DNA of 64,000 nucleotides from Stenotrophomonas terrae. Its GTDB lineage: Bacteria > Pseudomonadota > Gammaproteobacteria > Xanthomonadales > Xanthomonadaceae. The position numbers were made by a program, and so were the translations under genes. Shown piece by piece: positions 25,892 through 35,641 of the stretch. The DNA is taken from NCBI RefSeq assembly GCF_001431465.1, contig NZ_LDJJ01000033.1:124001-188000 (forward strand). Reading direction: 5' to 3'. Position 1 is the first letter of the stretch, and each line of letters starts with the position of its first letter. A model generated the notes under the pieces. It was not told the origin of the DNA and searched no databases. It saw only the letters and a list, made by a program, of their open reading frames with translations.

Positions 25892-26862
25892 GCAACGACG
25901 TACTGGACGACTATCTGGGCGAACTGCTGCTGGAAGCGGTGCCCGAACCGGCTGCGGTCGCGCCCGTGGTGGCGGCGAAACCGCCAGCATTTGAAGCCCC
26001 CGGCGACAGCGCCGAGTTGGAAGCGGTGTTTGAGGCCGCACTGGCGCAAGCGCAATCCAAGGCCAGCGAAGCCACGCCATCGCCACCCAGCGTGCCTGCT
26101 GACAGCGCTGCCCTGCAGGCCGCATTTGACGATGCCATGGCTGCAACCAGCGCCGCCAACGCTGGCCGCCCGCCCACCTGGGACGATCTGCCGGACGAAG
26201 TGATCTACGAAACCGGCCCCGCTGAAAGCCGCAAGCTCGCTCACAGCGACAGCGCCTGTCTGCAGGCCGCCTTCGCGACCGCGGCCGGCCTGCCAGCGCC
26301 CCCACCTGCGCAGCCACGCAGTACGCCCAACGTACGCGCCTTGGACGCGCCGGTCGCAGACGCACGCCCCAGCACCTGGCAGGAACTGCAGGCCCAGGCA
26401 CAGCGCCCGGCCAACAGCCCGCAGCACCGCCGCGCCGCCGAGCGCAGTTCGCGCTGGCTGCGCCTGCGCTGCGGCCAGCAGACCTATGCGCTGGAGTTGT
26501 TGAAGGTGCAGGAGGTGGTGTTGCCGGTGCCCTTGTTGGCATTGCGCGGCACCGGCCCGGCGATGCTGGGCATCATGAACCTGCGTGGCCAGGTGGTCCC
26601 GGTGATGGACCTGTGCCGTCACCTGGAGGTGGAGAGCGCAGCGGAAGACGCGCAGACCCGGATTGTCGTACTGGAAGAAAACGGCGAGACCCTGGGCCTG
26701 CGCGTATCAGCGGTGGAAGACGTGGCCAACCTCAACGACTCGCAGATCGAGCCACCGGACACCGCGCGCATCTGCCAGATTTCCAACGAACTGTTCCGCG
26801 GCATCGCCCGCGTCGGCCAGCAGCCCATGATCCTGCTCGACGCCGGCCGCCTGCTGCGCTGA
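25888..26862 (+). CDS. CheW-domain protein with long N-terminal extension (ParP-like)
   Basis: 324 residues from ATG 25888, which overlaps the parA stop. The C-terminal ~140 residues form a CheW fold (LRLRCGQQTYALELLKVQEV, GIMNLRGQVVPVMDL). The first ~180 residues are Ala/Pro-rich and low in complexity, beginning with a conserved-looking DDYLGELLLE segment. In Vibrio, ParP is such a CheW-like protein that links CheA to ParC. The location right after the ParA homologue supports this; the array-interaction subdomain cannot be proven by eye. Confidence 0.82.
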   Translation: MSNDVLDDYLGELLLEAVPEPAAVAPVVAAKPPAFEAPGDSAELEAVFEAALAQAQSKASEATPSPPSVPADSAALQAAFDDAMAATSAANAGRPPTWDDLPDEVIYETGPAESRKLAHSDSACLQAAFATAAGLPAPPPAQPRSTPNVRALDAPVADARPSTWQELQAQAQRPANSPQHRRAAERSSRWLRLRCGQQTYALELLKVQEVVLPVPLLALRGTGPAMLGIMNLRGQVVPVMDLCRHLEVESAAEDAQTRIVVLEENGETLGLRVSAVEDVANLNDSQIEPPDTARICQISNELFRGIARVGQQPMILLDAGRLLR

Positions 26863-26913
26863 GTGCCGCTTCGCCTGATTGCCCAATGCAGCTTGGGCGG
26901 GCTGTTGCTCCAA

Positions 26914-27147
26914 GCCTCCTCCCTTTTGCGAAGCAAAGGGGAGGATTGAGGAGGGGTGCCGTTGCTGTTGCTGCTGCTCCATGCCTCCTCCCTCTCGCGC
27001 AGCAAAGGGGAGCAGGCAAAGGTAGTGCCGAGCCATGCTCGGCAGAGGCTTTACCGGTAAGGCCCCAGCCGAGCATGGCTCGGCTCTACCCAATCAAGAG
27101 CTACCCCTCCCCAACCCTCCCCTTCGCTGCGCGAAAGGGAGGGGGTA
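26914..27147. repeat. Repeat-filled spacer: C-rich repeats and a SMAG dimer
   Basis: Between the CheW-domain gene and the STAS gene (about 395 bp) are two degenerate CCTCCTCCC-type repeats (26914-27013), a SMAG dimer from GTAG 27022 to CTAC 27089 almost identical to 9548-9615, and a copy of the CCCTCCCCTTCGC repeat (27101-27146). No gene is apparent. Confidence 0.8.
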
Positions 27148-27200
27148 AAGCCCAAAACCGTGCGCCGGTTAACACTATCTGCTGCAGCGCATCGCAGCCC

Positions 27201-27227
27201 TAAAGATCGCTGGCGGATCGCCGCTAT
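27201..27227 (+). promoter_or_regulatory. Sigma-28 promoter of the STAS-cheY-cheA operon
   Basis: TAAA (27201-27204), 15 bp, GCCGCTAT (27220-27227), 31 bp before the STAS gene ATG. Full -35 match and 6 of 8 at -10. Confidence 0.65.
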
Positions 27228-27257
27228 CTCTCCCAGTAACGTTTGTTCGGAGCAACG

Positions 27258-27566
27258 ATGAGCACTGTGGCCCTGGCGCAGGATCTCGGCATCGAGTCCA
27301 CCAGCGAGTTGAAGCAACAACTGGCAACCCACCTGCCGCAGGCCGGTGAGCTGCGCGTGGATGCCGGCCAGGTAGGCCGTGTGCACACCGCCGCGATGCA
27401 GGTGCTGTGCGCCTTTGTGCTGGCGCGCCAGCAGGCCGGCCATGGCACCGTCTTTGACAACGCTACCGATACCTTCCGTGACGCCGCGCGCCTGCTCGGT
27501 GTCCTCCGGACCCTGGGTCTGGAAGCAACCCCTGACACAACGAAATCTGTGGAGAACGCTGCATGA
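27258..27566 (+). CDS. STAS-domain protein in chemotaxis operon
   Basis: 102 residues from ATG 27258 (GGAG six bases upstream). The sequence has the STAS pattern: beta-strand ELRVDAGQVGRVHTAAMQVL with the position usually held by the phosphorylatable serine reading T-A, then helices. Such small STAS proteins often open chemotaxis operons but their partner is unknown; they may link to CheY/CheA by phosphorylation or nucleotide binding. It overlaps the next cheY by 4 bp. Confidence 0.78.
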   Translation: MSTVALAQDLGIESTSELKQQLATHLPQAGELRVDAGQVGRVHTAAMQVLCAFVLARQQAGHGTVFDNATDTFRDAARLLGVLRTLGLEATPDTTKSVENAA

Positions 27567-27928
27567 GCGCACGAATCTTGGTGGTGGACGACTCGGCGTC
27601 AATGCGCCAGATGGTCTCTTTCGCCCTCACCTCAGCCGGCTTTTCGGTTGAAGAAGCTGAGGACGGCGCCGTCGCCCTGGGCCGCGCCAAAGGCCAGCGT
27701 TTCAACGCCGTGGTCACCGACGTCAACATGCCCAACATGGACGGCATCTCGCTGATCCGCGAGCTGCGCCAGCTGCCGGACTACAAGTTCACGCCGATGC
27801 TGATGCTGACCACCGAGTCGGCCGCCGACAAGAAATCCGAAGGCAAGGCCGCCGGTGCTACCGGTTGGCTGGTCAAGCCGTTCAATCCCGAACAGCTGAT
27901 TGCCACCGTACAGAAAGTCCTGGGCTGA
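27563..27928 (+). CDS. CheY-like response regulator (second system)
   Basis: 121 residues, single receiver domain: VVDDSASMRQ, Asp in VTDVNMPNMDG, Thr in TTES and Lys in LVKPFNPEQL. It overlaps the STAS gene and precedes the second cheA by 36 bp, so it is probably its cognate output or phosphate sink. No CheZ is encoded in this set, so dephosphorylation may be spontaneous or shared with the first set. Confidence 0.92.
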   Translation: MSARILVVDDSASMRQMVSFALTSAGFSVEEAEDGAVALGRAKGQRFNAVVTDVNMPNMDGISLIRELRQLPDYKFTPMLMLTTESAADKKSEGKAAGATGWLVKPFNPEQLIATVQKVLG

Positions 27929-27964
27929 TCAGCCCACCTGCCCTACCGATCGGATACCGCGCCA

Positions 27965-29926
27965 ATGAGCATGGACCTGCAGCGTTTCCACGCCACCTTC
28001 TTCGAAGAAAGCCGCGAAGGGCTGGATGCAATGGAGGCCGGCCTGCTGGCACTGGAAGACGGCCAGCACGACCCGGAAGTCATCAACTCGGTGTTCCGCG
28101 CCGCGCACTCCATCAAGGGCGGTGCCGGCACCTTTGGCTTTGATGCCATCGCCGCACTTACCCACGTACTGGAAACGCTGCTTGATGAGCTGCGCGCCGG
28201 CAAACGCGCACTGGAAGGCAATGCCGTCGATGCCATGCTGGGCTCGGTGGATGTGCTGCGCGCCTTGCTGCGTGAAGTCGAGCATGGCCAAGCCGCCGAC
28301 CCGGCTGCGGTCAAGGCGGTAACCGATCGCCTGCAGGCGGTGCTGTCGGGCGAAGCCCCGGCGGCGGCCGCTGCAGCCAAGCAGGAAGAAACACCGGACG
28401 CCTGGCAGATCGGGTTTGCGCCGGCACCGTCATTGTTCATGAGTGGCAACGACCCGCTGCGCATCATCCGCGAGCTGGAAACCCTGGGTTCGCTGCACGT
28501 CGAACCGCGCATGGCGCGCCTGCCCAGCTTCGACCAGCTCGATCCGCTGGAAGCCTATCTGGCCTGGGATCTGGGCCTGGTCGGCAAGGTACCGCGCAGC
28601 CGTATCGAAGACACCTTCGCCTGGGTGGTGGACGACTGCGAGCTGGACATACGTCCGGCCGCGCCGCCGAGCCTCGCCGTCGAGGCCCCCGTGGCCGCGC
28701 CTGCTGCCAGCATCGAGACCGCCGCCAAGGCGCCGGCCAGCGCGCAGCAGCATGAAGCGGAAAGTTCGATCCGGGTCAGCGTCGACAAGGTCGATGCACT
28801 GATCAACCTGGTCGGCGAGTTGGTCATCACCCAGGCCATGCTCAAGCAGGTTTCCGGCGGACTGGATCCCGTCCACGCCGAGCAGCTGTTTGCCGGCCTG
28901 GACCTGCTTGAACGCAATACCCGCGACCTGCAGGAAGCCGTCATCGGCGTGCGCATGCTGCCGGTGGATGCGGTGTTCCGCCGCTTCCCGCGCCTGGTCC
29001 GCGACCTGTCCGGCCGCCTGGGCAAGCAGGTGCGCCTGCGCACCATCGGCGAAGGCACCGAGCTGGACAAGGGCCTGATCGAGAAGATTGCCGATCCACT
29101 GGTGCATCTGGTCCGCAACTCCATCGACCACGGTCTGGAAATGCCGGATGTGCGTCGCGATGCCGGCAAGGACGAAACCGGCACCATCACCCTGGCCGCT
29201 TCGCACCAGGGCGGGCATATCGTCATTGAAGTCAGCGACGACGGCCGTGGCTTGAACCGCGACAAGATTCTGTCCAAGGCCTTGGAACGCGGTTTGAGCG
29301 TGCCGGACAACCCCACCGACGCGCAGGTCTGGGACCTGATTTTCCAGCCGGGCTTCTCCACTGCCGATGCCGTCACCGATCTGTCCGGTCGTGGTGTGGG
29401 CATGGACGTGGTCCGCCGCAACATCCAGGCCCTGGGTGGCGAGGTGCAGCTGGAAAGCCGCACCGGTGCCGGCACCCGCGTGCTGATCCGTTTGCCGCTG
29501 ACCCTGGCCATCCTTGATGGCATGACCGTCTCGGTCGCTGGCGAAACCCTGATCCTGCCGCTGGCCTATGTGCTCGAAGCACTGCAGCCGCAGCCGGATG
29601 ACATCCGCAGCATGGCCGGCGAAGGCCGTGTATTGCGGGTGCGCGGCGAATACCTGCCGATCCTGTCGCTGGGCCAGTACTACGGCTATCCGCACGATCC
29701 GCAGGCCGAGCCGCTGGTGGTCGTGGTGGAAGGTGACGGCCAGAAGATCGCACTGGAAGTAGACGAGCTGATCGGCCAGCAACAGGTCGTGGTCAAGAAC
29801 ATCGAGAACAATTACCGGCGCATCAGCGGCGTTTCCGGCGCCACCATCCTCGGTGATGGCCGGGTTGCGCTGATCGTTGATATCGGCGGACTGGTGCGCT
29901 CCCTGCGCACCCAGCAAGCCGCCTGA
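27965..29926 (+). CDS. Chemotaxis histidine kinase CheA (second system)
   Basis: 653 residues. P1 with His48 in FRAAHSIKGGAGTFGF; a P2-like regulator-binding domain (about 155-225, PLRIIRELETLG...AWVVDDCEL); P3; P4 ATPase with LVHLVRNSIDHGLE, DDGRGLN and GRGVGMDVV; P5 CheW-like. Unlike the first CheA it has a real P2 and lacks the duplicated EDEFEALL motifs, so the two kinases are probably wired differently. It heads straight into the MCP cluster. Confidence 0.94.
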   Translation: MSMDLQRFHATFFEESREGLDAMEAGLLALEDGQHDPEVINSVFRAAHSIKGGAGTFGFDAIAALTHVLETLLDELRAGKRALEGNAVDAMLGSVDVLRALLREVEHGQAADPAAVKAVTDRLQAVLSGEAPAAAAAAKQEETPDAWQIGFAPAPSLFMSGNDPLRIIRELETLGSLHVEPRMARLPSFDQLDPLEAYLAWDLGLVGKVPRSRIEDTFAWVVDDCELDIRPAAPPSLAVEAPVAAPAASIETAAKAPASAQQHEAESSIRVSVDKVDALINLVGELVITQAMLKQVSGGLDPVHAEQLFAGLDLLERNTRDLQEAVIGVRMLPVDAVFRRFPRLVRDLSGRLGKQVRLRTIGEGTELDKGLIEKIADPLVHLVRNSIDHGLEMPDVRRDAGKDETGTITLAASHQGGHIVIEVSDDGRGLNRDKILSKALERGLSVPDNPTDAQVWDLIFQPGFSTADAVTDLSGRGVGMDVVRRNIQALGGEVQLESRTGAGTRVLIRLPLTLAILDGMTVSVAGETLILPLAYVLEALQPQPDDIRSMAGEGRVLRVRGEYLPILSLGQYYGYPHDPQAEPLVVVVEGDGQKIALEVDELIGQQQVVVKNIENNYRRISGVSGATILGDGRVALIVDIGGLVRSLRTQQAA

Positions 29927-29947
29927 GCCCCGCGTAACACGCTACTG

Positions 29948-29978
29948 ACGCCGCGCGCCCACACCGGGCGGGCGGCGT
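29948..29978 (+). terminator. Hairpin after second cheA
   Basis: Stem ACGCCGC/GCGGCGT extended by GCGCCC/GGGCGG with one G-G mismatch, loop ACACC. It is GC-rich without a T tract and probably only attenuates read-through into mcp1, which has its own promoter. Confidence 0.4.
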
Positions 29979-30068
29979 TCGTGTGGCCGCTGGGCCATCG
30001 CCAGCACTTGCCTGCGGCGACGCGTAGATCGCTGGCAACTGCAGATGAACGTGTCAAGCCCAGCTGCT

Positions 30069-30095
30069 TCAAGAAGCCCGCAGATCTGCCGATAC
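30069..30095 (+). promoter_or_regulatory. Sigma-28 promoter of mcp1
   Basis: TCAA (30069-30072), 15 bp, GCCGATAC (30088-30095). It leaves a leader of about 120 nt before the chosen ATG. The open frame that runs through this promoter upstream is therefore not the real N-terminus. Confidence 0.75.
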
Positions 30096-30224
30096 CGCAT
30101 CGCAATGCAATTTGGTTTGTCCTTCGACCAGGGCCTCCGCGCGGCCTGCACCACTCCTTACGACATTCCCCAGGGGCGCTGGACCTGCGGGTCGCCCCCA
30201 TGCCTGCCTACGGAGATGTCTGCA

Positions 30225-32474
30225 ATGAAGTGGTTCCAGAACCTGTCGATCACGAGAAAGCTGGTGCTTGCGTTCTGCAGCACCAGTCTGCTCACCCTGC
30301 TGCTGGCGCTGTTCGCGCTGTGGCGCATGAACGTGGCGGACACCCAGATACAGCAGGTCAATGACAACTGGATGCCGGCTGTGCAGCAGCTTGGCGAGAT
30401 GCGCGCTCAGCTCGGCGAGTACCGCACCTTCGAGCAGGCCCAGCTGACCTACCAGGGCAACCCGACCCAGCTGGCCGACTACGACAAGCGCCTGGCCGAT
30501 ACCCGCAAGCTGATTGAAGCAGCGGAAAAATCCTATGACGATATCGAAGCCGCCTACAGCGCCGACGAACTGGCGATGTACGAAAAAATGAAGGAGCTGC
30601 GTGCCGCATATTTCGAGGCCCACGACCGCATCGCTGCCGCTATTGCCGCGGACGACTTCGTTACCGCCAGCAGCATTTCCAGCGATGAATCGCGCAAGCT
30701 GCGTCGCAGCCTGTTCGACCAGCTCAAGCAGCTGTCGCAGTACAACCAGACCCAGCTGACCAAACAGACCGCCGAATCACGCAGCGCCCACCAGCGCTCG
30801 TTGCTGGCCATCGTGGCCGGCCTGGTGCTGGCCCTGGTGCTGGCGGCCGCCTTGGGTTGGGCCATCATCCGCGCGATCATGGTGCCATTGGCTGATGCAG
30901 TCCGCGTGGCCGACGATGTCTCCGCCGGCAAGCTCGACCGCCGCATCGACACCTCGCGTCGCGACGAAGTAGGCATGCTGCTGCAGTCCATGCAGCGTAT
31001 GCAGGCACAGCTGCAGGCAGTGATCGGCGCGCAGCGCGAGATGGCCCATCAGCACGATGCCGGCATGATCAGCTACCGCATGGACGAGACCGCATTCCCC
31101 GGCGACTACGGGGTGATGGTCAAGGAAAGCAACGGGCTGGTGGCCTCGCATATCCAGATGCTGTTGTCCGCGCTGGAGATCATCAAGCGCTATGCCAATG
31201 GCGACCTGTCGGTCGACATCGAACGCCTGCCCGGTGAAAAGGCCGTCATCACCGAGACCGTAGATGCGGTCAAGGCCAGCCTGTCGGCGATCAACAACGA
31301 GATCAAGCACCTGGCCAGCGCCGCTGCACAGGGCGATTTCTCCGTGCGCGGCGATGCCGATGCCTACCAGCATGATTTCCGCGACATGGTCAGCAGCCTC
31401 AACCAGCTGATGGAAACCACCGACGGCAACCTGTCCGAGCTGTCCAAGCTGCTGCAGGCCATCGCCCGCGGCGACCTGACCGCGAAGATGCAGGGTGACT
31501 TCCACGGCGTGTTCGCCAATATGCGCGACGATGCCAATGCCACCGTCGGCCAGCTGACCGACATCATCGGTCGCATCCAGCACGCCGCCAGCAGCATCAA
31601 CCTGGCCGCCAGCGAAATCGCCACCGGCAACAGTGACCTGTCGCGACGTACCGAACAGCAGGCCGCCAACTTGGAAGAAACCGCCGCCTCGATGGAGGAA
31701 CTGACCTCCACCGTGCGCCAGAACGCCGAGCATGCCCGCCAGGCCAACCAGCTCGCCATCGGCGCGCATGGCGTCGCCAGCCAGGGTGGCAACGTGGTCG
31801 GCCAGGTGGTCACCACCATGAGTGCGATCGAAGCCTCGTCGAAGAAGATCGCCGACATCATCAGCGTCATCGACGGCATCGCCTTCCAGACCAATATCCT
31901 GGCGCTCAACGCCGCGGTGGAAGCCGCCCGTGCCGGCGAGCAAGGCCGTGGCTTTGCCGTGGTCGCCTCGGAAGTGCGCACCCTGGCCCAGCGCTCCGCG
32001 GCCGCCGCCAAAGAGATCAAGGGTCTGATCGATGACTCGGTCGGCAAGGTCGGCGAAGGCTCGGCACTGGTGCAGCAGGCCGGCACCACCATGGGCGAGA
32101 TCGTCACCTCCGTGCAGCGCGTGACCGACATCATGGCCGAGATCTCGGCCGCCTCGCAGGAACAGAGCGCCGGCATCGATCAGGTCAACCAGACCGTCAT
32201 GCAGATGGACGAAACCACCCAGCAGAACGCCGCGCTGGTGGAAGAAGCCACCGCCGCCGCACGCTCGATGGAAGACCAGGCCAACCAGCTGGCCGAGGCC
32301 GTGGCGGTATTCCGTACCGCCAACGTGCAAGCTGTGGTGGCGCAGCCGCTGCAGCGCAAGCCCGCACCTGCCGCAGTATCGGCGCCGGTGCAGCGTCTGC
32401 GCGCGGCCGCCCCGGTACAGCGCGGCAACACCGCCGTGCGTATCGACAACGACAGTGATTGGCAGGAATTCTGA
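30225..32474 (+). CDS. Methyl-accepting chemotaxis protein 1 (four-helix-bundle sensor, poly-HAMP)
   Basis: 749 residues from ATG 30225 (GGAG 9 bases upstream; [17 protein letters not shown] is a typical MCP start). First membrane helix, then a periplasmic 4HB_MCP helical sensor (about 35-190), a second membrane helix, HAMP, and three further HAMP-like modules (each with a GDLSV/GDFSV/GDLTAKM core). The methylation and signalling hairpin has tip [20 protein letters not shown]. The C-terminus DWQEF resembles the NWETF pentapeptide that tethers CheR and CheB. The last ~435 residues are nearly identical to mcp2. Confidence 0.93.
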   Translation: MKWFQNLSITRKLVLAFCSTSLLTLLLALFALWRMNVADTQIQQVNDNWMPAVQQLGEMRAQLGEYRTFEQAQLTYQGNPTQLADYDKRLADTRKLIEAAEKSYDDIEAAYSADELAMYEKMKELRAAYFEAHDRIAAAIAADDFVTASSISSDESRKLRRSLFDQLKQLSQYNQTQLTKQTAESRSAHQRSLLAIVAGLVLALVLAAALGWAIIRAIMVPLADAVRVADDVSAGKLDRRIDTSRRDEVGMLLQSMQRMQAQLQAVIGAQREMAHQHDAGMISYRMDETAFPGDYGVMVKESNGLVASHIQMLLSALEIIKRYANGDLSVDIERLPGEKAVITETVDAVKASLSAINNEIKHLASAAAQGDFSVRGDADAYQHDFRDMVSSLNQLMETTDGNLSELSKLLQAIARGDLTAKMQGDFHGVFANMRDDANATVGQLTDIIGRIQHAASSINLAASEIATGNSDLSRRTEQQAANLEETAASMEELTSTVRQNAEHARQANQLAIGAHGVASQGGNVVGQVVTTMSAIEASSKKIADIISVIDGIAFQTNILALNAAVEAARAGEQGRGFAVVASEVRTLAQRSAAAAKEIKGLIDDSVGKVGEGSALVQQAGTTMGEIVTSVQRVTDIMAEISAASQEQSAGIDQVNQTVMQMDETTQQNAALVEEATAAARSMEDQANQLAEAVAVFRTANVQAVVAQPLQRKPAPAAVSAPVQRLRAAAPVQRGNTAVRIDNDSDWQEF
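31014..32320 (+). repeat. Direct repeat copy 1: shared mcp1/mcp2 cytoplasmic region
   Basis: A 1307-bp segment encoding poly-HAMP plus signalling domain matches 33778-35084 without any insertion or deletion. I count seven amino-acid differences over ~435 residues; most base changes are silent. Confidence 0.9.
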
Positions 32475-32480
32475 TCACTG

Positions 32481-32510
32481 ACGGTGCTTCCCCGGCAGGG
32501 GAAGCACCGT
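32481..32510 (+). terminator. Rho-independent terminator of mcp1
   Basis: Perfect 13-bp stem (ACGGTGCTTCCCC with its complement), loop GGCA, followed by a T-rich GCTTGTTTGT. Confidence 0.85.
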
Positions 32511-32598
32511 GCTTGTTTGTGCGACAGCTGCTTCAGCAGCACCCGCAGAAACCGATGTACTGAACCTTCCCATACACATCGCAGGCCAGTAACAGCCC

Positions 32599-35226
32599 AT
32601 GTCTTTGCCCACAGGTTTCCTCACCCGCAGTATTGCAATGCGATTGATGCTGGGAACGGCATTGGTCGCCACCTTCGCATTCGGCCTCACCGCCTGGATC
32701 ATCTATCTGCGCAGCAGCGACGCGCTGCTGGCTGCATCGCGGGTGAGTCTGGAAAACATCGCCCAGCTGGAAGCACAGCGCATTTCCGCCGAGCTGGGGC
32801 GGGGTTTTGAATCCAACGCCAACCTGTCACGCAGCTTCCTGACCCTGCGCCAGCAAGGTGGGTTCAGTCGTCAGAGTGCCGCCGCCGTGCTGCAGGCCCA
32901 GGCCTTGAACAACCCGCAATGGGTAGGCGTGGGCACCTTGTGGGAGCCGGACGCATTCGATGGTGACGACGCCAGCCATGTCGATACCGAAGGCCATGAC
33001 GCCAGCGGTCGCTTCATGAGCTACTGGGCCTGGCAGGATGGCGCGCCGGTACAGGAAGCCCTGCGCGGCTACGATGTACCCGGCGACGGCGACTGGTACC
33101 TGCAGCCGCGCGCGTCCAAGAAACCGTCCGTGCTGGAACCTTACAGCTACGACATTGGCGGCAAGAAGATCCTGATGACCACCTTGGCCACGCCGATCCT
33201 GCAGGACGATCAGTTCCTGGGTGTGGCGACCGTGGATTTCGCGCTGCAGTCGCTGCAGGAACGCCTGTCAAAGATGCACCCGATGCAGCAGGGCTATGTA
33301 CGCTTGCTGTCGCCGGCCGGCACCATAATCGCCGACCGTGATCCGGCCAAGGTTGGCAGCAAGGCCGATGATGCCGCTACGCGGGCGATGCTGGCGGCCA
33401 CCAGCAAGGGCCAGATCACTTTCGAGCAGCACCATGACGCCCAGCTCGACCAGGAGATGGTTGAAACCTATGTGCCGCTGAAGATCGGCAACGCCGAGCA
33501 GAGCTTCGCCTTCGGCGTGGTGGTTCCGCGCGCCCTGCTGATGCAGCAGGCACGCGCCCTGCTGTGGACCATCATCATTGTCGGCGTGCTTGCGGCGCTG
33601 CTGCTGTGTGGTGCGCTGTATCTGCTGCTGCGCAGGTTCGTGTTCACGCCCTTGAACGAGGCGGTGAAGATTTCCGACAACATCGCCGTCGGCAAGCTGG
33701 ACAACACCATCAGCGCGCAGCGCGATGATGAACTGGGCACCCTGCTCAGCTCGATGCAGCGCATGCAGAACCGCCTTCAGGCAGTGATCGGCGCGCAGCG
33801 CGAGATGGCCCATCAGCACGATGCCGGCAGCATCAGCTACCGCATGGACGAGACCGCCTTCCCCGGCGACTACGGGGTGATGGTCAAGGAAAGCAACGGA
33901 CTGGTCGCCTCGCACATCCAGATGCTGCTGTCTGCGCTGGAAATCATCAAGCGCTATGCCAATGGCGACCTGTCGGTCGACATCGAGCACCTGCCCGGCG
34001 AAAAAGCCGTCATCACCGAGACTGTGGATGCGGTCAAGGCCAGCCTGTCGGCGATCAACAACGAGATCAAGCGCCTGGCCGGTGCAGCAGCCCAGGGTGA
34101 CTTCTCGGTGCGCGGCGATGCCGATGCCTACCAGCATGATTTCCGCGACATGGTCAGCAGCCTTAACCAGCTGATGGAAACCACCGACGGCAACCTGTCC
34201 GAGCTGTCCCAGCTGCTGCAGGCCATCGCTCGCGGCGACCTGACCGCGAAGATGCAGGGTGACTTCCACGGCGTGTTCGCCAATATGCGCGACGATGCCA
34301 ATGCCACCGTCGGCCAGCTGACCGACATCATCGGTCGCATCCAGCACGCCGCCAGCAGCATCAACCTGGCCGCCAGCGAAATCGCCACCGGCAACAGTGA
34401 CCTGTCGCGCCGTACCGAACAGCAGGCCGCCAACCTGGAAGAAACCGCCGCCTCGATGGAGGAACTGACCTCCACCGTGCGCCAGAACGCCGAACATGCC
34501 CGCCAGGCCAACCAGCTCGCCATCGGCGCGCATGGCGTCGCCAGCCAGGGCGGCAACGTGGTGGGCCAGGTGGTCACCACGATGAGCGCAATCGAAGCCT
34601 CGTCGAAGAAGATCGCCGACATCATCAGCGTCATCGACGGCATCGCCTTCCAGACCAATATCCTGGCGCTCAACGCCGCGGTCGAAGCCGCCCGTGCAGG
34701 CGAACAAGGCCGTGGCTTTGCCGTGGTCGCCTCGGAAGTGCGCACCCTGGCCCAGCGCTCGGCGGCCGCCGCCAAGGAGATCAAGGGCCTGATCGACGAC
34801 TCGGTCAGCAAGGTCGGCGAAGGCTCGGCGCTGGTGCAGCAGGCCGGCACCACCATGGGCGAGATCGTCACCTCGGTGCAGCGCGTGACCGACATCATGG
34901 CCGAGATCTCGGCCGCCTCGCAGGAACAGAGCGCCGGAATCGACCAGGTCAACCAGACCGTCATGCAGATGGATGAAACCACCCAGCAGAACGCCGCGCT
35001 GGTGGAGGAAGCCACCGCCGCCGCACGCTCGATGGAAGACCAGGCCAACCAGCTGACCGAGGCGGTGGCCGTGTTCCGCACCGCAGACAGCAAGCCCAAG
35101 GCCGGCGCGACTGCGGCGATTGCCCTGGCTGCAAACACGCAACGGGCGCAAGCGCGCCTGCGCCCGGTTGCCACCAGCGCACAGGCCGCACGCCAGTATG
35201 GTGACGGGGATTGGAAGCAGTTCTGA
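32599..35226 (+). CDS. Methyl-accepting chemotaxis protein 2 (dCache sensor)
   Basis: 875 residues. Membrane helix near residues 14-35, then a ~280-residue periplasmic dCache_1-type domain with [13 protein letters not shown] and a membrane-proximal [18 protein letters not shown], the layout used for amino acids, amines and other small ligands. A second membrane helix, HAMP, poly-HAMP and signalling domain follow, virtually the same as mcp1. C-terminus DWKQF (xWxxF tether). Only a weak sigma-28 match is seen upstream (TTCA-N15-ACCGATGT near 32530), so its promoter is uncertain. The ligand cannot be assigned by eye. Confidence 0.93.
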   Translation: MSLPTGFLTRSIAMRLMLGTALVATFAFGLTAWIIYLRSSDALLAASRVSLENIAQLEAQRISAELGRGFESNANLSRSFLTLRQQGGFSRQSAAAVLQAQALNNPQWVGVGTLWEPDAFDGDDASHVDTEGHDASGRFMSYWAWQDGAPVQEALRGYDVPGDGDWYLQPRASKKPSVLEPYSYDIGGKKILMTTLATPILQDDQFLGVATVDFALQSLQERLSKMHPMQQGYVRLLSPAGTIIADRDPAKVGSKADDAATRAMLAATSKGQITFEQHHDAQLDQEMVETYVPLKIGNAEQSFAFGVVVPRALLMQQARALLWTIIIVGVLAALLLCGALYLLLRRFVFTPLNEAVKISDNIAVGKLDNTISAQRDDELGTLLSSMQRMQNRLQAVIGAQREMAHQHDAGSISYRMDETAFPGDYGVMVKESNGLVASHIQMLLSALEIIKRYANGDLSVDIEHLPGEKAVITETVDAVKASLSAINNEIKRLAGAAAQGDFSVRGDADAYQHDFRDMVSSLNQLMETTDGNLSELSQLLQAIARGDLTAKMQGDFHGVFANMRDDANATVGQLTDIIGRIQHAASSINLAASEIATGNSDLSRRTEQQAANLEETAASMEELTSTVRQNAEHARQANQLAIGAHGVASQGGNVVGQVVTTMSAIEASSKKIADIISVIDGIAFQTNILALNAAVEAARAGEQGRGFAVVASEVRTLAQRSAAAAKEIKGLIDDSVSKVGEGSALVQQAGTTMGEIVTSVQRVTDIMAEISAASQEQSAGIDQVNQTVMQMDETTQQNAALVEEATAAARSMEDQANQLTEAVAVFRTADSKPKAGATAAIALAANTQRAQARLRPVATSAQAARQYGDGDWKQF
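33778..35084 (+). repeat. Direct repeat copy 2: shared mcp1/mcp2 cytoplasmic region
   Basis: Partner of 31014-32320, same length and no gaps. It joins a different sensor domain to the same output module. Confidence 0.9.
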
Positions 35227-35253
35227 TTGCTGAAACCCGCAGCACCCCAGCCA

Positions 35254-35284
35254 GCCCCCGGCAGCTTCTGCCGGGGGCTTTTTT
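35254..35284 (+). terminator. Rho-independent terminator of mcp2
   Basis: 11-bp stem GCCCCCGGCAG/CTGCCGGGGGC with loop CTT and a run of six T. Confidence 0.92.
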
Positions 35285-35502
35285 GTTCAGCGCTGCCCGC
35301 GGGTATGCAATCAGACCGGCCACCGGCGATGGGACGGAATCGTAAGAGAGCACATGAAATTTTCTGAAATGCAGCAACGGCGCACTTTCCAAGCGTTGGC
35401 ACCCGTCGGCGCAGTGCCTAAATAATTTTTAACCGCTAAGCAAGGTGATGTTCGAGTGAAGGAATGTGCTGAATTCTTCAGAATTCCCGCCGTGCAACAC
35501 CC

Positions 35503-35529
35503 TACAGCGATGTAGGAAAACGCCGTTAT
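35503..35529 (+). promoter_or_regulatory. Probable sigma-28 promoter of mcp3
   Basis: TACA (35503-35506), 15 bp, GCCGTTAT (35522-35529). The rest of the 415-bp spacer between mcp2 and mcp3 is AT-richer than its surroundings and holds the mcp2 terminator but no gene. Confidence 0.55.
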
Positions 35530-35641
35530 CGGCTTAGACAGCATCCGCAGCCTTACGCGGTGTGGACACTACGCTGAGGTTACGGGCCGCCAAATCGCCT
35601 CCCGCAGCGTCTCATTCTGCAGTCGATCCGGAGAGTCAGAG

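Noticed and set aside
30045-30224. 60-residue N-terminal extension of mcp1
   Set aside because: It would begin before the predicted sigma-28 promoter; ATG 30225 has a proper ribosome site and the normal MCP start.
32525-32560. Sigma-28 promoter for mcp2
   Set aside because: TTCA-N15-ACCGATGT matches only about half the consensus positions; too weak to list as a feature.
33268-35151. Long antisense open frames opposite the MCP signalling domains (also 30777-32330, 40538-42709, 43219-45375)
   Set aside because: The same antisense frame recurs in every MCP because the sense sequence is conserved; composition is H/G/D/Q-rich without recognisable domains.
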